A DNA stretch of 64,000 nt, from NCBI RefSeq assembly GCF_030816855.1, contig NZ_JAUSYK010000001.1:3286001-3350000 (forward strand). Direction: 5' to 3'. A program made the translations under genes and the position numbers. How positions within the stretch are numbered: the stretch's first letter is position 1; every line of letters starts with the position of its first letter. The DNA is from Arthrobacter sp. B3I4 (GTDB lineage Bacteria; Actinomycetota; Actinomycetes; Actinomycetales; Micrococcaceae). Shown piece after piece: positions 32,458-41,193 of this stretch. The notes below the pieces were generated by a model. The model was not told the DNA's origin. It made no database searches and was given only the letters and a program-made list of their open reading frames with translations.

Positions 32458-35400
32458 CTAGCCCACCGAGAGCGGGACGTCGGAGAAGATCGCCTCGATC
32501 ACGGTGTTGGCCCAGGCCAGGATCTCGGCGTCCTGCAGGTCGCGGCCGCCGATCCGTGCCGTCTTCGGCTTCGGGATCAGCACCGCGTCCAGCGCCGGCT
32601 TCGCCTGCGAGCCGGGGTACATCCGGGCCAGCCGCATCAGCTTGGACTCGGGCAGCTGCGCCGGCGAGAACTTGATGAAGTTGCCCTGCAGGGCGACGTC
32701 GGTCAGGCCCGCCTCGCGCGCGCCCACCCGGAAACGGGCCACGGCCACCAGGTTCTTGGCCGGCAGCGGCAGCTCCCCGTAGCGGTCCACGAGCTCGGCC
32801 TCGACCTCCTCGATCGCCTCGTTGGTCAGCGCTGCGGCGAGCTTCCGGTAGGCCTCCAGACGCAACCGCTCGCCGGGCACGTAGTCGTGCGGCAGGTGCG
32901 CGTTGACCGGCAGTTCGATCTTCATCTCGGCGGCTTTCTCCTCGGCCTCACCGCGGTAGTCCGCCACCGCCTCGCCGACCAGCCGGATGTAGAGGTCGAA
33001 GCCGACGCCCTGAATGTGGCCGGACTGTTCCCCGCCCAGCAGGTTGCCAGCACCGCGGATTTCGAGGTCCTTCATGGCCAGCTGCATACCTGCGCCGAGT
33101 TCGTTGTGCGTCGCGACCGCCTTGAGCCGTTCCAGCGCCACCTCGCCCAGCGGCTTTTCCGAGGGGTAGAGAAAGTAGGCGTAGGCGCGTTCCCGGCCGC
33201 GGCCCACCCGGCCGCGGAGCTGGTGCAGCTGGGAGAGCCCGTACTTGTCCGCGCCGTCCACGATCAGGGTGTTGGCGTTGGAGATGTCCAGCCCGGTTTC
33301 GATGATGGTGGTGCAGACCAGCACGTCGAAGCGCTTCTCCCAGAAGTCGACGATGATCTGTTCCAGCCGGCCCTCGGACATCTTGCCGTGCGCGACCTCG
33401 ACACGGGCCTCCGGAACCAGTTCGCGGATTTTCGCCGCGGTCCGTTCGATGGTGGAGACCCGGTTGTGCACGAAGAACACCTGCCCCTCGCGCATCAGCT
33501 CGCGGCGGACCGCGGCGGAGGTCTGCTTGTCCGTGTACGGGCCGACGTAGGTCAGCACCGGGTGGCGCTCCTCCGGCGGGGTGGCCAGCGTGGACGTTTC
33601 CCGGATGCCGGTCAGGGACATTTCCAGGGTGCGCGGGATCGGCGTGGCGCTCATGGCCAGGACGTCCACATTGGTGCGCATCTTCTTCAGCGCTTCCTTG
33701 TGTTCGACGCCGAAGCGCTGCTCCTCGTCCACGATCACCAGGCCCAGGTCCTTGAACGCGAAGTCCTTGGACAGCAGCCGGTGTGTGCCGATGACGACGT
33801 CGACGGCGCCGCTCTTGACGCCCTCGACTGTCTCCTTGGTCTCCTTCGCGCCCTGGAAGCGGGACAGCGGCTTGACCCGCAGCGGGAAGCCGGAGAACCG
33901 TTCCGTGAAGGTCTCGTAGTGCTGCTGCGCGAGCAGCGTGGTGGGCACCAGCACGGCAACCTGCTTGCCGTCCTGCACCGCCTTGAACGCCGCGCGGACC
34001 GCGATTTCGGTCTTGCCGTAGCCGACGTCGCCGGAGACCAGGCGGTCCATCGGGATTTCCCGCTCCATGTCCGCCTTGACCTCGTTGATGGTGGTCAGCT
34101 GGTCGGGCGTCTCCACGTAAGGGAAGGCTTCCTCGAGTTCGCGCTGCCAGGGGGTGTCCGGGCCGAAGGCGTGGCCGCGGGAGGCCATCCGGGCCGAGTA
34201 GAGCCGGATCAGTTCCCCGGCGATCTCCTTGACGGCCCTGCGGGCCTTGGATTTGGTGCTGGCCCAGTCCGAGCCGCCCATCTTGCTCAGCACCGGGGTG
34301 TCGCCGCCGACGTATCGGGTGACCTGGTCCAGCTGGTCGGTGGGGACGAAGAGCCGGTCCCCCGGGGCGCCGCGCTTGGACGGCGCGTATTCGAGCACGA
34401 GATATTCGCGCACACCGTCGCCTCCACCCGCGACCTTGCGCTGGATGAGTTCCACGAACCGGCCGATGCCGTGCTGTTCGTGCACCACGAAGTCGCCGGC
34501 CAGCAGCTGCAGCGGGTCGACGGCGTTGCGCCGCTTGGACGGCATCTTCCGCATGTCCTTGGTGGAGCCGGCGGAGGTCCGGCCCAGCAGGTCCGCCTCG
34601 GTCAGCAGGGCCAGCTTCAGCCCGTCCAGAACGAAGCCGCGGCCGACGCGGGCGGTGGTCACCTCGATCAGGCCCGGCTGCGGCTCCGCTTCCAGCGTTT
34701 CGACCCGGGCGCACGGGATGTCGTTGTCGTGGAAGAGTTCGGCGAGGCGCTGCGCCGGGCCGGGGCCTTCGGTGGCGACGACGATCCGCCACTGCTCGCG
34801 CACGTGCGAGCCGATGAAGTCCATCATCTCGGCCACGTCGCCCTGGTAGCCGCGCGGTTCGCGGGCGCGCAGGTTCAGCACGTCGATGTCCGGCAGCAGT
34901 TCCTCGTCGCTGGCCAGCGAGCTGATGGACCACCAGGACACCCCGTGCGCCAGCGCGGTGGAACGGGTCTCCGCCAGGGAGCGGAAGCTGGCCGAATGCA
35001 GCGCCTCGGAGGCCGCCGCGCTCAAATCCAGCGGTGCCGTGCCGCCGTCGGAAGCCGTGGACCAGGCTGCCTCAAGGAATTCCTCGTTGGTTGCAGCTAG
35101 GTCGTGCGCGCGGGTGCGCACCTTCTCGGGCTCGATGACGACGGCTATGGAGCCTTCGGGGAACTGGTCCAGGAACGGCACCATGGAATCGACCAGCACC
35201 GGCGCCAGGGACTCCATGCCTTCGACCGTAATGCCGCCGGCGATCTTTTCCAGCATGTCCGCCGCGGCCGGCAGCTGGGACTTCAGCGTCGCGGCCCGGG
35301 ACATGACCGACGGAGTGATCAGTATTTCGCGGCACGGCGGGGCGTGCAGTTCGGTGGGGTGATGGACGCCGGGAGCACTCAGCGAGCGCTGGTCGGCGAC

Positions 35401-36120
35401 GGCGAACCAGCGCATCTGCTCGACCTCGTCGCCGAAGAACTCCACCCGGATCGGGTGGTCCTCGGTGGGCGGGAAGACGTCCAGCATCCCGCCGCGGACC
35501 GCGAACTCGCCGCGCCGGGTGACCATGTCCACCCGGGCGTAGGCGGCGGCCGCGAGGCTCTTCACCACGTCACCAAACGGCGCCTCCTGGCCGACCGTGA
35601 GGGTCACCGGCACCAGTTCCCCCAGTCCGGCGACGATCGGCTGCACGACGGCGCGGACCGGAGCGACGACGATGCGCAGGGGCTCGGCGGTGCTCTCGGG
35701 GTGGGCGAGCCGGCGCAGCACGGACAGCCTGCGGCCAACGGTGTCCGAGCGTGGCGAAAGGCGTTCGTGCGGCAGGGTTTCCCAGCTGGGGAACTCGGCG
35801 ACGGTGTGGGCCGGCAGGAAGGCGCCGAGCGCCGCAGCCAGGTCTTCAGCTTCGCGGCCGGTGGCGGTGACGGCGAGCACCACCGGCGTGCGACCGTCCG
35901 AGGTGCCGGCGTCGGCTGATGCCGGTCGGCCGGCCCCCGCGGCCAGACCCTCGGCGGTCTCCGCGAGCAGGGCGGCTCGCAGCCCGGCCGGCGCACTGAG
36001 CTGGTAGCCCTCGCTGCGGGTCGTGAACGGGCGTGCCGCTTCTGCCTGCACCCGGGCGAAGGTTTTGTCCTCGGCGAGGACACGCCGCAGGCCGGTGAGT
36101 GAGGGGCCGTTGAGGCTCAT
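32458..36120 (-). CDS. mfd: Transcription-repair coupling factor
   Basis: An ATP-driven translocase that removes RNA polymerase stalled at lesions and recruits UvrA. At 1220 residues it is full length. The UvrB-homology module spans the first third (FPSWETLPHERLSPRSDTVG; RRGEFAVRGGMLDVFPP). The RNA polymerase interaction domain is followed by the RecG-like motor: Walker A GDVGYGKTEIAVRAAF, LVPTTLLAQQHY, DEEQRFGVEHKE, SATPIPRTLEMSL, and the TRG region with QLHQLRGRVGRGRERAYAYF. The C-terminal UvrA-binding domain closes it. ATG 36120 is preceded by CAGGAGTTTCAGCC; longer frames run into the divergent promoter area. Confidence 0.97.
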   Translation of the reverse strand: MSLNGPSLTGLRRVLAEDKTFARVQAEAARPFTTRSEGYQLSAPAGLRAALLAETAEGLAAGAGRPASADAGTSDGRTPVVLAVTATGREAEDLAAALGAFLPAHTVAEFPSWETLPHERLSPRSDTVGRRLSVLRRLAHPESTAEPLRIVVAPVRAVVQPIVAGLGELVPVTLTVGQEAPFGDVVKSLAAAAYARVDMVTRRGEFAVRGGMLDVFPPTEDHPIRVEFFGDEVEQMRWFAVADQRSLSAPGVHHPTELHAPPCREILITPSVMSRAATLKSQLPAAADMLEKIAGGITVEGMESLAPVLVDSMVPFLDQFPEGSIAVVIEPEKVRTRAHDLAATNEEFLEAAWSTASDGGTAPLDLSAAASEALHSASFRSLAETRSTALAHGVSWWSISSLASDEELLPDIDVLNLRAREPRGYQGDVAEMMDFIGSHVREQWRIVVATEGPGPAQRLAELFHDNDIPCARVETLEAEPQPGLIEVTTARVGRGFVLDGLKLALLTEADLLGRTSAGSTKDMRKMPSKRRNAVDPLQLLAGDFVVHEQHGIGRFVELIQRKVAGGGDGVREYLVLEYAPSKRGAPGDRLFVPTDQLDQVTRYVGGDTPVLSKMGGSDWASTKSKARRAVKEIAGELIRLYSARMASRGHAFGPDTPWQRELEEAFPYVETPDQLTTINEVKADMEREIPMDRLVSGDVGYGKTEIAVRAAFKAVQDGKQVAVLVPTTLLAQQHYETFTERFSGFPLRVKPLSRFQGAKETKETVEGVKSGAVDVVIGTHRLLSKDFAFKDLGLVIVDEEQRFGVEHKEALKKMRTNVDVLAMSATPIPRTLEMSLTGIRETSTLATPPEERHPVLTYVGPYTDKQTSAAVRRELMREGQVFFVHNRVSTIERTAAKIRELVPEARVEVAHGKMSEGRLEQIIVDFWEKRFDVLVCTTIIETGLDISNANTLIVDGADKYGLSQLHQLRGRVGRGRERAYAYFLYPSEKPLGEVALERLKAVATHNELGAGMQLAMKDLEIRGAGNLLGGEQSGHIQGVGFDLYIRLVGEAVADYRGEAEEKAAEMKIELPVNAHLPHDYVPGERLRLEAYRKLAAALTNEAIEEVEAELVDRYGELPLPAKNLVAVARFRVGAREAGLTDVALQGNFIKFSPAQLPESKLMRLARMYPGSQAKPALDAVLIPKPKTARIGGRDLQDAEILAWANTVIEAIFSDVPLSVG

Positions 36121-36346
36121 GGCTGAAACTCCTGGGATGATCGCGGGCATGCAGGCAACACGAATACCCGAAATTCGCAAGAATCCCGGGTACTTCCAGC
36201 CTACCGCTCCCCGGCGGCGGGGTGGCACCCGGGGCTAAGCTTGCGGGACGAATTCCGACAGCACCCGGCCGCCCCGGGGACTGGCAACAGTCCGGCACAT
36301 CCGGCGCTCCGAATGGCTTATATCCGCATCGATGAAGGAGCCACCC

Positions 36347-37858
36347 ATGAACGGCACCCCCCAGGCCACAGCCCCGAAGACCGTGCTGGTGACCGGCGCT
36401 ACCGGCTACATCGGCGGCCGGCTGGTCCCCCGGCTGCTGGAAGCCGGGCACCGGGTGAAGGTCCTGGTCCGCACCCCGGCCAAGATCGCCGGCGTGCCGT
36501 GGCTGGAACAGGTGGAAGTGGTGCAGAGCAGCCTCGACGACGACACGGCGCTGCAGGCGGCGCTGGACGGCGTCGATGTCTTCTACTATCTGGTCCATTC
36601 GATGGCCAGCGGTACCGGGTTTGAGGCGAAAGAGAAGGCGATGGCCGAAACGGCGGCGAAGGCAGCCGCAGCCGCCGGCGTCGACCGGATCGTCTATCTG
36701 GGCGGGCTGCACCCGTCCGGGGCGGAACTCTCCACGCACATGCGCTCCCGCGAGGCCGTTGGCAAGGTCTTCCTGGACGGGCCCGTGGACGCGATCGTGT
36801 TCCAGGCCGGCGTCGTGATCGGCTCCGGCTCGGCGTCCTTCGAGATGATCCGGCACCTGTCCGACACACTGCCTGTGATGCCCGCGCCCAGCTGGGTGCG
36901 GAACAAGATCGAGGCGATCGCCGTGCGTGACGTGCTGCACTACCTCGTCGGGGCCGCGTCGCTGGAGGGACGGATCAACCGCACCTTCGACATCGGCTCC
37001 CGGGAGATCCTCAGCTACGCGGGCATGATGCAGGAATACGCCGCCGAAGCGGGGCTGCCGCACCGCGTGGTACTGGCGCTGCCGGTTCCCGCGCCCAAGC
37101 TGGCCGGCATGTGGGTTGCGCTGACGACGCCGATCCCGCTGTCCATGTCGCTGCCGCTGGTGGAGTCGCTGCAGCACGACGCCGTCGCCCACGAACATGA
37201 CATCGACTCCTACATCCCGCTGCCCGACGGCGGCCTGACAACGTACCGCCGTGCGGTGGCGCTGGCGCTGGGGAAGGAACGGGACGGCCAGGTGGAGACC
37301 ACTTGGGCCAGCGCCGGGGCCGACGCGGACCCGCTGCCCAGCGACCCGGACTGGGCCGGGCACCGCGTCTACATGGACGAGCGCTCCTACTCCAGCGCGG
37401 TGGACCCCAAGCACGTCTGGACCATCATCGAGGGCATCGGCGGCCGCAACGGCTGGTACTCCCTTCCGCTGGCGTGGAGCGTACGCGGCTGGCTGGATAA
37501 ACTCACCGGCGGCGCGGGGCTGGCACGCGGCCGGCGGCACCCGCACCTGCTGGCCGAGGGTGAAGTGGTGGACTGGTGGCGGGTCGAGCGGATCGACCGC
37601 GGCCGGCTGCTCCGGCTCAGGGCCGAGATGCGCGCCCCGGGCCGGGCCTGGCTGGAGCTGTCGGTTGAACCGGAAGGCAGCGGCAGCCGCTACCGGCAGC
37701 GCGCGATCTTCTTCCCGAAGGGACTCAGCGGCAAGCTGTACTGGCTGGCGGTCCTGCCGTTCCACAGCCTGATCTTTCCCGCCATGTCGCGCAACATCGC
37801 AGCGGCCGCGCAGCAGTTGGAGCTGGCCGAATCGGAACCGGCAGGACCCACCGCGTAG
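36347..37858 (+). CDS. SDR family epimerase-like protein with DUF2867 domain
   Basis: A 503-residue two-domain protein. The N-terminal atypical/extended SDR domain has VLVTGATGYIGGRLVPRLLE and YLVHSMASGTGFEAKEKAMA (no clear Tyr-x-x-x-Lys). The C-terminal DUF2867 domain (about 325-490) has RSYSSAVDPKHVWTIIEGIG, NGWYSLPLAWSVRGWLD, and VDWWRVERIDRGRLLRLRAE. Such fusions are frequent in Actinobacteria and Proteobacteria; the substrate is unknown, perhaps a lipid or quinone. ATG 36347 has GAAGGAG six bases upstream. It is divergent from mfd and probably leads a unit with the two genes that follow. Confidence 0.87.
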   Translation: MNGTPQATAPKTVLVTGATGYIGGRLVPRLLEAGHRVKVLVRTPAKIAGVPWLEQVEVVQSSLDDDTALQAALDGVDVFYYLVHSMASGTGFEAKEKAMAETAAKAAAAAGVDRIVYLGGLHPSGAELSTHMRSREAVGKVFLDGPVDAIVFQAGVVIGSGSASFEMIRHLSDTLPVMPAPSWVRNKIEAIAVRDVLHYLVGAASLEGRINRTFDIGSREILSYAGMMQEYAAEAGLPHRVVLALPVPAPKLAGMWVALTTPIPLSMSLPLVESLQHDAVAHEHDIDSYIPLPDGGLTTYRRAVALALGKERDGQVETTWASAGADADPLPSDPDWAGHRVYMDERSYSSAVDPKHVWTIIEGIGGRNGWYSLPLAWSVRGWLDKLTGGAGLARGRRHPHLLAEGEVVDWWRVERIDRGRLLRLRAEMRAPGRAWLELSVEPEGSGSRYRQRAIFFPKGLSGKLYWLAVLPFHSLIFPAMSRNIAAAAQQLELAESEPAGPTA

Positions 37859-37905
37859 GATGTTGGGAGCCCGAATCGTCCACTTACATCCATGGAGGAC
37901 CCCCA

Positions 37906-38403
37906 ATGGCCCTGAGTGCATCCACCAGCCTTCCGCACAGCGTTGAGAGCGTCACGGCAGTTTTCGCCAATGAGGACTTCCTGCGCCACACCAGCGAACT
38001 GGTCGGCGGAACCCTGGAATCGTTCACCGTCGACGGCGACCCGGCCGGTGCGTTCAACACCACGACCGTCCGCACTATCCCAACCACTCGGATGCCGGAA
38101 GTGGCCCGCAAATTCGTCGGCGAAAGCCTGAAGGTGACGCAGCTCGACAGCTGGGGCGCGCCGGAGGCTGACGGTTCACGGCAGAGCAACATTTCTTTGA
38201 AGGTCGCAGGCGCCCCGCTGGACGTCAACGCCGTGCAGCGCCTCGTCGCCGACGGCGGCAACACCCGGATCGAGCTTGAGGGCACGGTCACCTCGTCGGT
38301 GCCGTTCCTGGGCGGGAAGATTGCCGACGCCGCGGAGCCGATGGTAGGCAAGGCACTCAACATCCAGTCGACCCAGGCCCAGGCCTGGCTCGAAAGCCAC
38401 TAG
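37906..38403 (+). CDS. DUF2505 family protein (SRPBCC-like fold)
   Basis: A 165-residue protein of the actinobacterial DUF2505 family, likely a START/SRPBCC-type ligand-binding fold. Typical parts are SLPHSVESVTAVFANEDFL at the start and GTVTSSVPFLGGKIADAAEP before the long final helix that would cover the cavity. The ligand is unknown. ATG 37906 is seven bases after GGAGGACC. It lies 47 bases after the SDR-DUF2867 gene and three bases before the next gene, suggesting one transcript. Confidence 0.87.
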   Translation: MALSASTSLPHSVESVTAVFANEDFLRHTSELVGGTLESFTVDGDPAGAFNTTTVRTIPTTRMPEVARKFVGESLKVTQLDSWGAPEADGSRQSNISLKVAGAPLDVNAVQRLVADGGNTRIELEGTVTSSVPFLGGKIADAAEPMVGKALNIQSTQAQAWLESH

Positions 38404-38406
38404 CCG

Positions 38407-38625
38407 GTGGAGTTGCCCGCTTTCCTGGCTGTCGTCCTGATCATCGCCGGCGTATGGTCCCTGGCTGTCTGGCCGCAGTTCCTGAAACGGGTACGCAACG
38501 ACCCCCGCGCCCGGGACGCCGCTGGCAAGGCCACCCGGTTCCTCACTGTCCACGTGGTCCTGGTGAGCATCTCCATGCTCTTGGGCGCGGCGACGGCGGC
38601 TATCGGAATTGCGGCCCTGCTGTAG
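38407..38625 (+). CDS. SCO4848 family small membrane protein
   Basis: A 72-residue protein with two membrane helices (about 4-23 and 46-70) separated by the basic segment PQFLKRVRNDPRARDAAGKATRF. This matches the Streptomyces SCO4848 family of unknown function. It starts at GTG 38407, three bases after the DUF2505 stop, with the ribosome site presumably inside the preceding gene. Confidence 0.82.
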   Translation: MELPAFLAVVLIIAGVWSLAVWPQFLKRVRNDPRARDAAGKATRFLTVHVVLVSISMLLGAATAAIGIAALL

Positions 38626-38754
38626 CGGCACCAGGGAACTGCCGGCCCGGCAACAAGTAGGTAACAGGACCGGGTAGGGGCCGGAGCCGGCGGCCGATTA
38701 ATGGAGTAAAAATCACGCTGTCTGCCCCGGCTGCGCCCGCCGTTGAATTGTTCT

Positions 38755-38886
38755 ATGGACATGGATGGAATGGAACGGGTGTGGCATGGCAGCCACCGGA
38801 AGTCCGGCGGCCCAAACTGGTCGCTGTATTCCGCGGCGGCAATGCTCATGATGGTTTTCGGCATTATTATCACTTATCCGCATTAG
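38755..38886 (+). CDS. Possible 43-residue membrane peptide
   Basis: An open frame below usual size limits, in a 300-base gap. It has a Met-rich start MDMDGMERVWHGSHRKSGG, then one hydrophobic helix (SLYSAAAMLMMVFGIIITY). ATG 38755 follows a TTGAAT box by six bases, the same spacing as the leaderless genes here, though the box is not a perfect TAnnnT. GC content is lower than in the neighbours. The rest of 38626-38926 shows nothing else. Plausible but unproven. Confidence 0.4.
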   Translation: MDMDGMERVWHGSHRKSGGPNWSLYSAAAMLMMVFGIIITYPH

Positions 38887-38926
38887 TCGGGTCTGCATTC
38901 CGCTGGCAGAAACACGCGCTCCAACA

Positions 38927-39877
38927 GTGAACAAGTTCAGCTCGGTCGCCCTGGCAGTGCTGGTCCTCCTCCTCGGTGCACCGGGTGGCGGTTACGCGGC
39001 CGGTCTCCGCGCCTCGCCGGCCCTGGCTCACACGGCCGCCGTGGTCGAGTCCGCATCAACACGGCTTCCGGCCCTGGCAGCGGTACCCGCCGCCGGCGTT
39101 TACCCGGTTCACACCAACATCGTCAGCACGACGTTCTGGGTTGGAGAGGTCTTCAACGCCAGTGCGGCCGATGGGTCGCAGGTCTGCTCCACCTACAACC
39201 GCCAGTGGGCCTTCCGGCACACCGGGGTCAACCTCGGCGCCGTACCGCCCTCCGCGTCCGCGTGCGCCGGCAGCATTTACGGCGGCTGCGACGGAGTCAG
39301 CAGCGGCACGGCAGGCAGCTTCACCTGCTCGACCGAAGCCCGGACCGCCGCCGACGGGTACTTTCCCCAGCACCAGCCCCCGCCGAAGGAAAACCCGTTC
39401 TACCTGGACCTTCCCTTCGACGACGTACACGACCCGATCGCCTTCCAGCAGCGCTGCCAGGTGATTCCGTGGGCTGCCGCCGACAACGCGGCCACCGGCA
39501 TCAACCACTGCGCCGACCCGGGGTACAGCTATATGAAGAACCGCTGGGTCAAGCTGACCGGACCCGGGGGCAGGGTTTGCTACGGCCAGAACGAGGACGC
39601 CGGTCCTTCAAGCGGCACTGCCTACCACGACGCCGCGTACGTTTTCGGCGCCAACGACGCCCGTCCGGCCAATCCGAACTACTCCGCCGACGTCGGCCAG
39701 GGCGCCGGCCTGGACGTCTCCCCCGCGTTGAACGGCTGCCTGGGCTTCGCTGAGTTGAACGGACCCACGACCGCGTCAGCTGGGCCTTTGCGGACCGCGC
39801 AAGTGTGCCGGCGGGACCGTGGCTCGCCGTGCAGACGACCTCCGGCGTCGGTTAGGCCCGCCAGCCGTTACCCGTGA
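38927..39877 (+). CDS. Secreted protein of unknown family, frameshifted at the C-terminus
   Basis: A 316-residue frame with a signal peptide (MNKFSSVALAVLVLLLG, cleavage near 24). Its body is paralogous to the lipoprotein at 44277-45041: both have TTFWVGEVF, GYFP, ENPFYLDLP, MKNRWVK, CYGQ-EDAGP and DVSPALNGCLGF. After ELNG the similarity stops in this frame, but it resumes one frame over from 39766 (HDRVSWAFADRASVPAGPWL) and ends at TAG 39853-39855, exactly matching the paralogue length. One C is therefore missing in the CCC run at 39764-39766. It may be a pseudogene, a recent mutation or a sequence error. The function is unknown. Confidence 0.75.
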   Translation: MNKFSSVALAVLVLLLGAPGGGYAAGLRASPALAHTAAVVESASTRLPALAAVPAAGVYPVHTNIVSTTFWVGEVFNASAADGSQVCSTYNRQWAFRHTGVNLGAVPPSASACAGSIYGGCDGVSSGTAGSFTCSTEARTAADGYFPQHQPPPKENPFYLDLPFDDVHDPIAFQQRCQVIPWAAADNAATGINHCADPGYSYMKNRWVKLTGPGGRVCYGQNEDAGPSSGTAYHDAAYVFGANDARPANPNYSADVGQGAGLDVSPALNGCLGFAELNGPTTASAGPLRTAQVCRRDRGSPCRRPPASVRPASRYP

Positions 39878-41193
39878 GCCGTGCCGGGCGAACTCGGGAG
39901 CGCGCCGGCGCTGGGCGGGTGATGTTCTATCCGGCGGGGCGGGCTGGTCCAGACCCCGGTGGAATGTGAAAACAATCCCCGGGGCAGGACCGTCAGACAG
40001 ATGGCTGAGTCGACAATCCTCATCAGCGGAAACAATGGGGCCATCAACAAGATGGCGGGCCGCCGCAGGGAGACCGCGGCCATGACTGTCAGCAGCAGGT
40101 CCGGCACGAATACGCCGAGCAGGACGTCCTGCGGGCGTACCAAGCCCGCCACCGCCACGATTTCCGGAGAGGTGCTGCCGTCCTGCAGCTGGACCGCGGC
40201 CACCAGAGAAACCAGAAACAACGGGATGAGCAGAACGAAGAACAGGCAGCTGACCATGAGTTCGAGGACATAGACGATGAGGGCGAGCCAGAACTTGCCC
40301 ATCTGGATTTTATGGCGGCGGACGGTCTGCCAGAATCCGAGGACCCAGCGCCGCATCTGGCTGACGTAGTCCCGGAACGTGTCCGGATCCTGTGTGTACG
40401 CGGTCGCGGCTGACGGGTGAAAAGCGATCCTGCCCAACTTTTTGGCGTGCAGCTCGAAGGTCATATTGAAGTCCTCGATGACGAGCCCGGGAGCCCGCAC
40501 GTCCACCTTTTCAAGCGCCTTGATCCGGTACATGCTGGCGAAACCCGGCACAATCGACACAACGTTGGCGCCTTTCGCGGCCTGCCCGTATTTCAGGAGC
40601 AACTGCACCGCGATGTACAGGCGTTCCCGGTAGAGGACCAGGAAGCGGCCGAGTGCGGTCGGGGGCATTGGCGTCATTACTGATCTGGCACGGCCCGCCA
40701 CGGCCGCCACGGTGGGGTCAGCGAACAGCGGCAGGCCCGTTTCCAGATAGTCGGGGGCAGGGCGGGTGTCCGCGTCCAGGAGCATCACCACGTCGAAATA
40801 CCTGCACAATTCGAAGTGGGTGATTCCGGCGGCGAGAGCCCCTGCCTTGCCCTGGTTGCGGTCGAGTTCGAGCACCTTCGCTCCGGCTCTGCGGGCGATC
40901 TGCGCCGTTTCGTCGGAGGACATGTCCGAGATGACGTGGATGTTCCCCAACGGAACAAGCGTGGCGGCAGCTCGTATGGTGTCGCCGATCACGAGTTCCT
41001 CGTTGTGAGCTGCAATGAGGACCGCCACACCGGACGGCACAACCCCCGCCGGCTCGGTCCCGAGCTGACGGGGGCGGTGGGTACTCGCCGCAAGGTGCTG
41101 TTCGACTTCTTCCGTCACGGCCCTTCCCAAGCCGACCAGTGCCCAGAAGATCGTGCTGACCCCCAGGACCAGAACCATGTAGACAATGGTCAC
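39868..41193 (-). CDS. Processive family 2 glycosyltransferase (PgaC/HAS/NodC-like)
   Basis: A 441-residue membrane synthase that would polymerise a sugar from a UDP-donor and extrude the chain. It has an N-terminal helix (3-22), the GT2 catalytic domain with D-D at 140/142 (LLDADTRP), Glu-Asp at 240-241 (VIEDFNMTFELH) as base, and the processivity motif QMRRW at 279-283. Three or more C-terminal helices follow. Closest types are poly-N-acetylglucosamine, chitin-oligosaccharide and hyaluronan synthases. It begins at GTG 41193, overlapping the deacetylase stop in GTGA, so both work on the same product. A partly deacetylated GlcNAc polymer is the best guess. Confidence 0.9.
   Translation of the reverse strand: MTIVYMVLVLGVSTIFWALVGLGRAVTEEVEQHLAASTHRPRQLGTEPAGVVPSGVAVLIAAHNEELVIGDTIRAAATLVPLGNIHVISDMSSDETAQIARRAGAKVLELDRNQGKAGALAAGITHFELCRYFDVVMLLDADTRPAPDYLETGLPLFADPTVAAVAGRARSVMTPMPPTALGRFLVLYRERLYIAVQLLLKYGQAAKGANVVSIVPGFASMYRIKALEKVDVRAPGLVIEDFNMTFELHAKKLGRIAFHPSAATAYTQDPDTFRDYVSQMRRWVLGFWQTVRRHKIQMGKFWLALIVYVLELMVSCLFFVLLIPLFLVSLVAAVQLQDGSTSPEIVAVAGLVRPQDVLLGVFVPDLLLTVMAAVSLRRPAILLMAPLFPLMRIVDSAICLTVLPRGLFSHSTGVWTSPPRRIEHHPPSAGALPSSPGTAHG

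Noticed and set aside
32161-35100. 979-codon frame opposite mfd and part of the hydrolase gene
   Set aside because: Antisense to the unmistakable Mfd helicase motifs; the composition is a codon-bias artefact.
35846-37921. 691-codon minus-strand frame over the mfd start and the SDR-DUF2867 gene
   Set aside because: It crosses a divergent promoter region and runs antisense to a well-supported gene with a good ribosome site.
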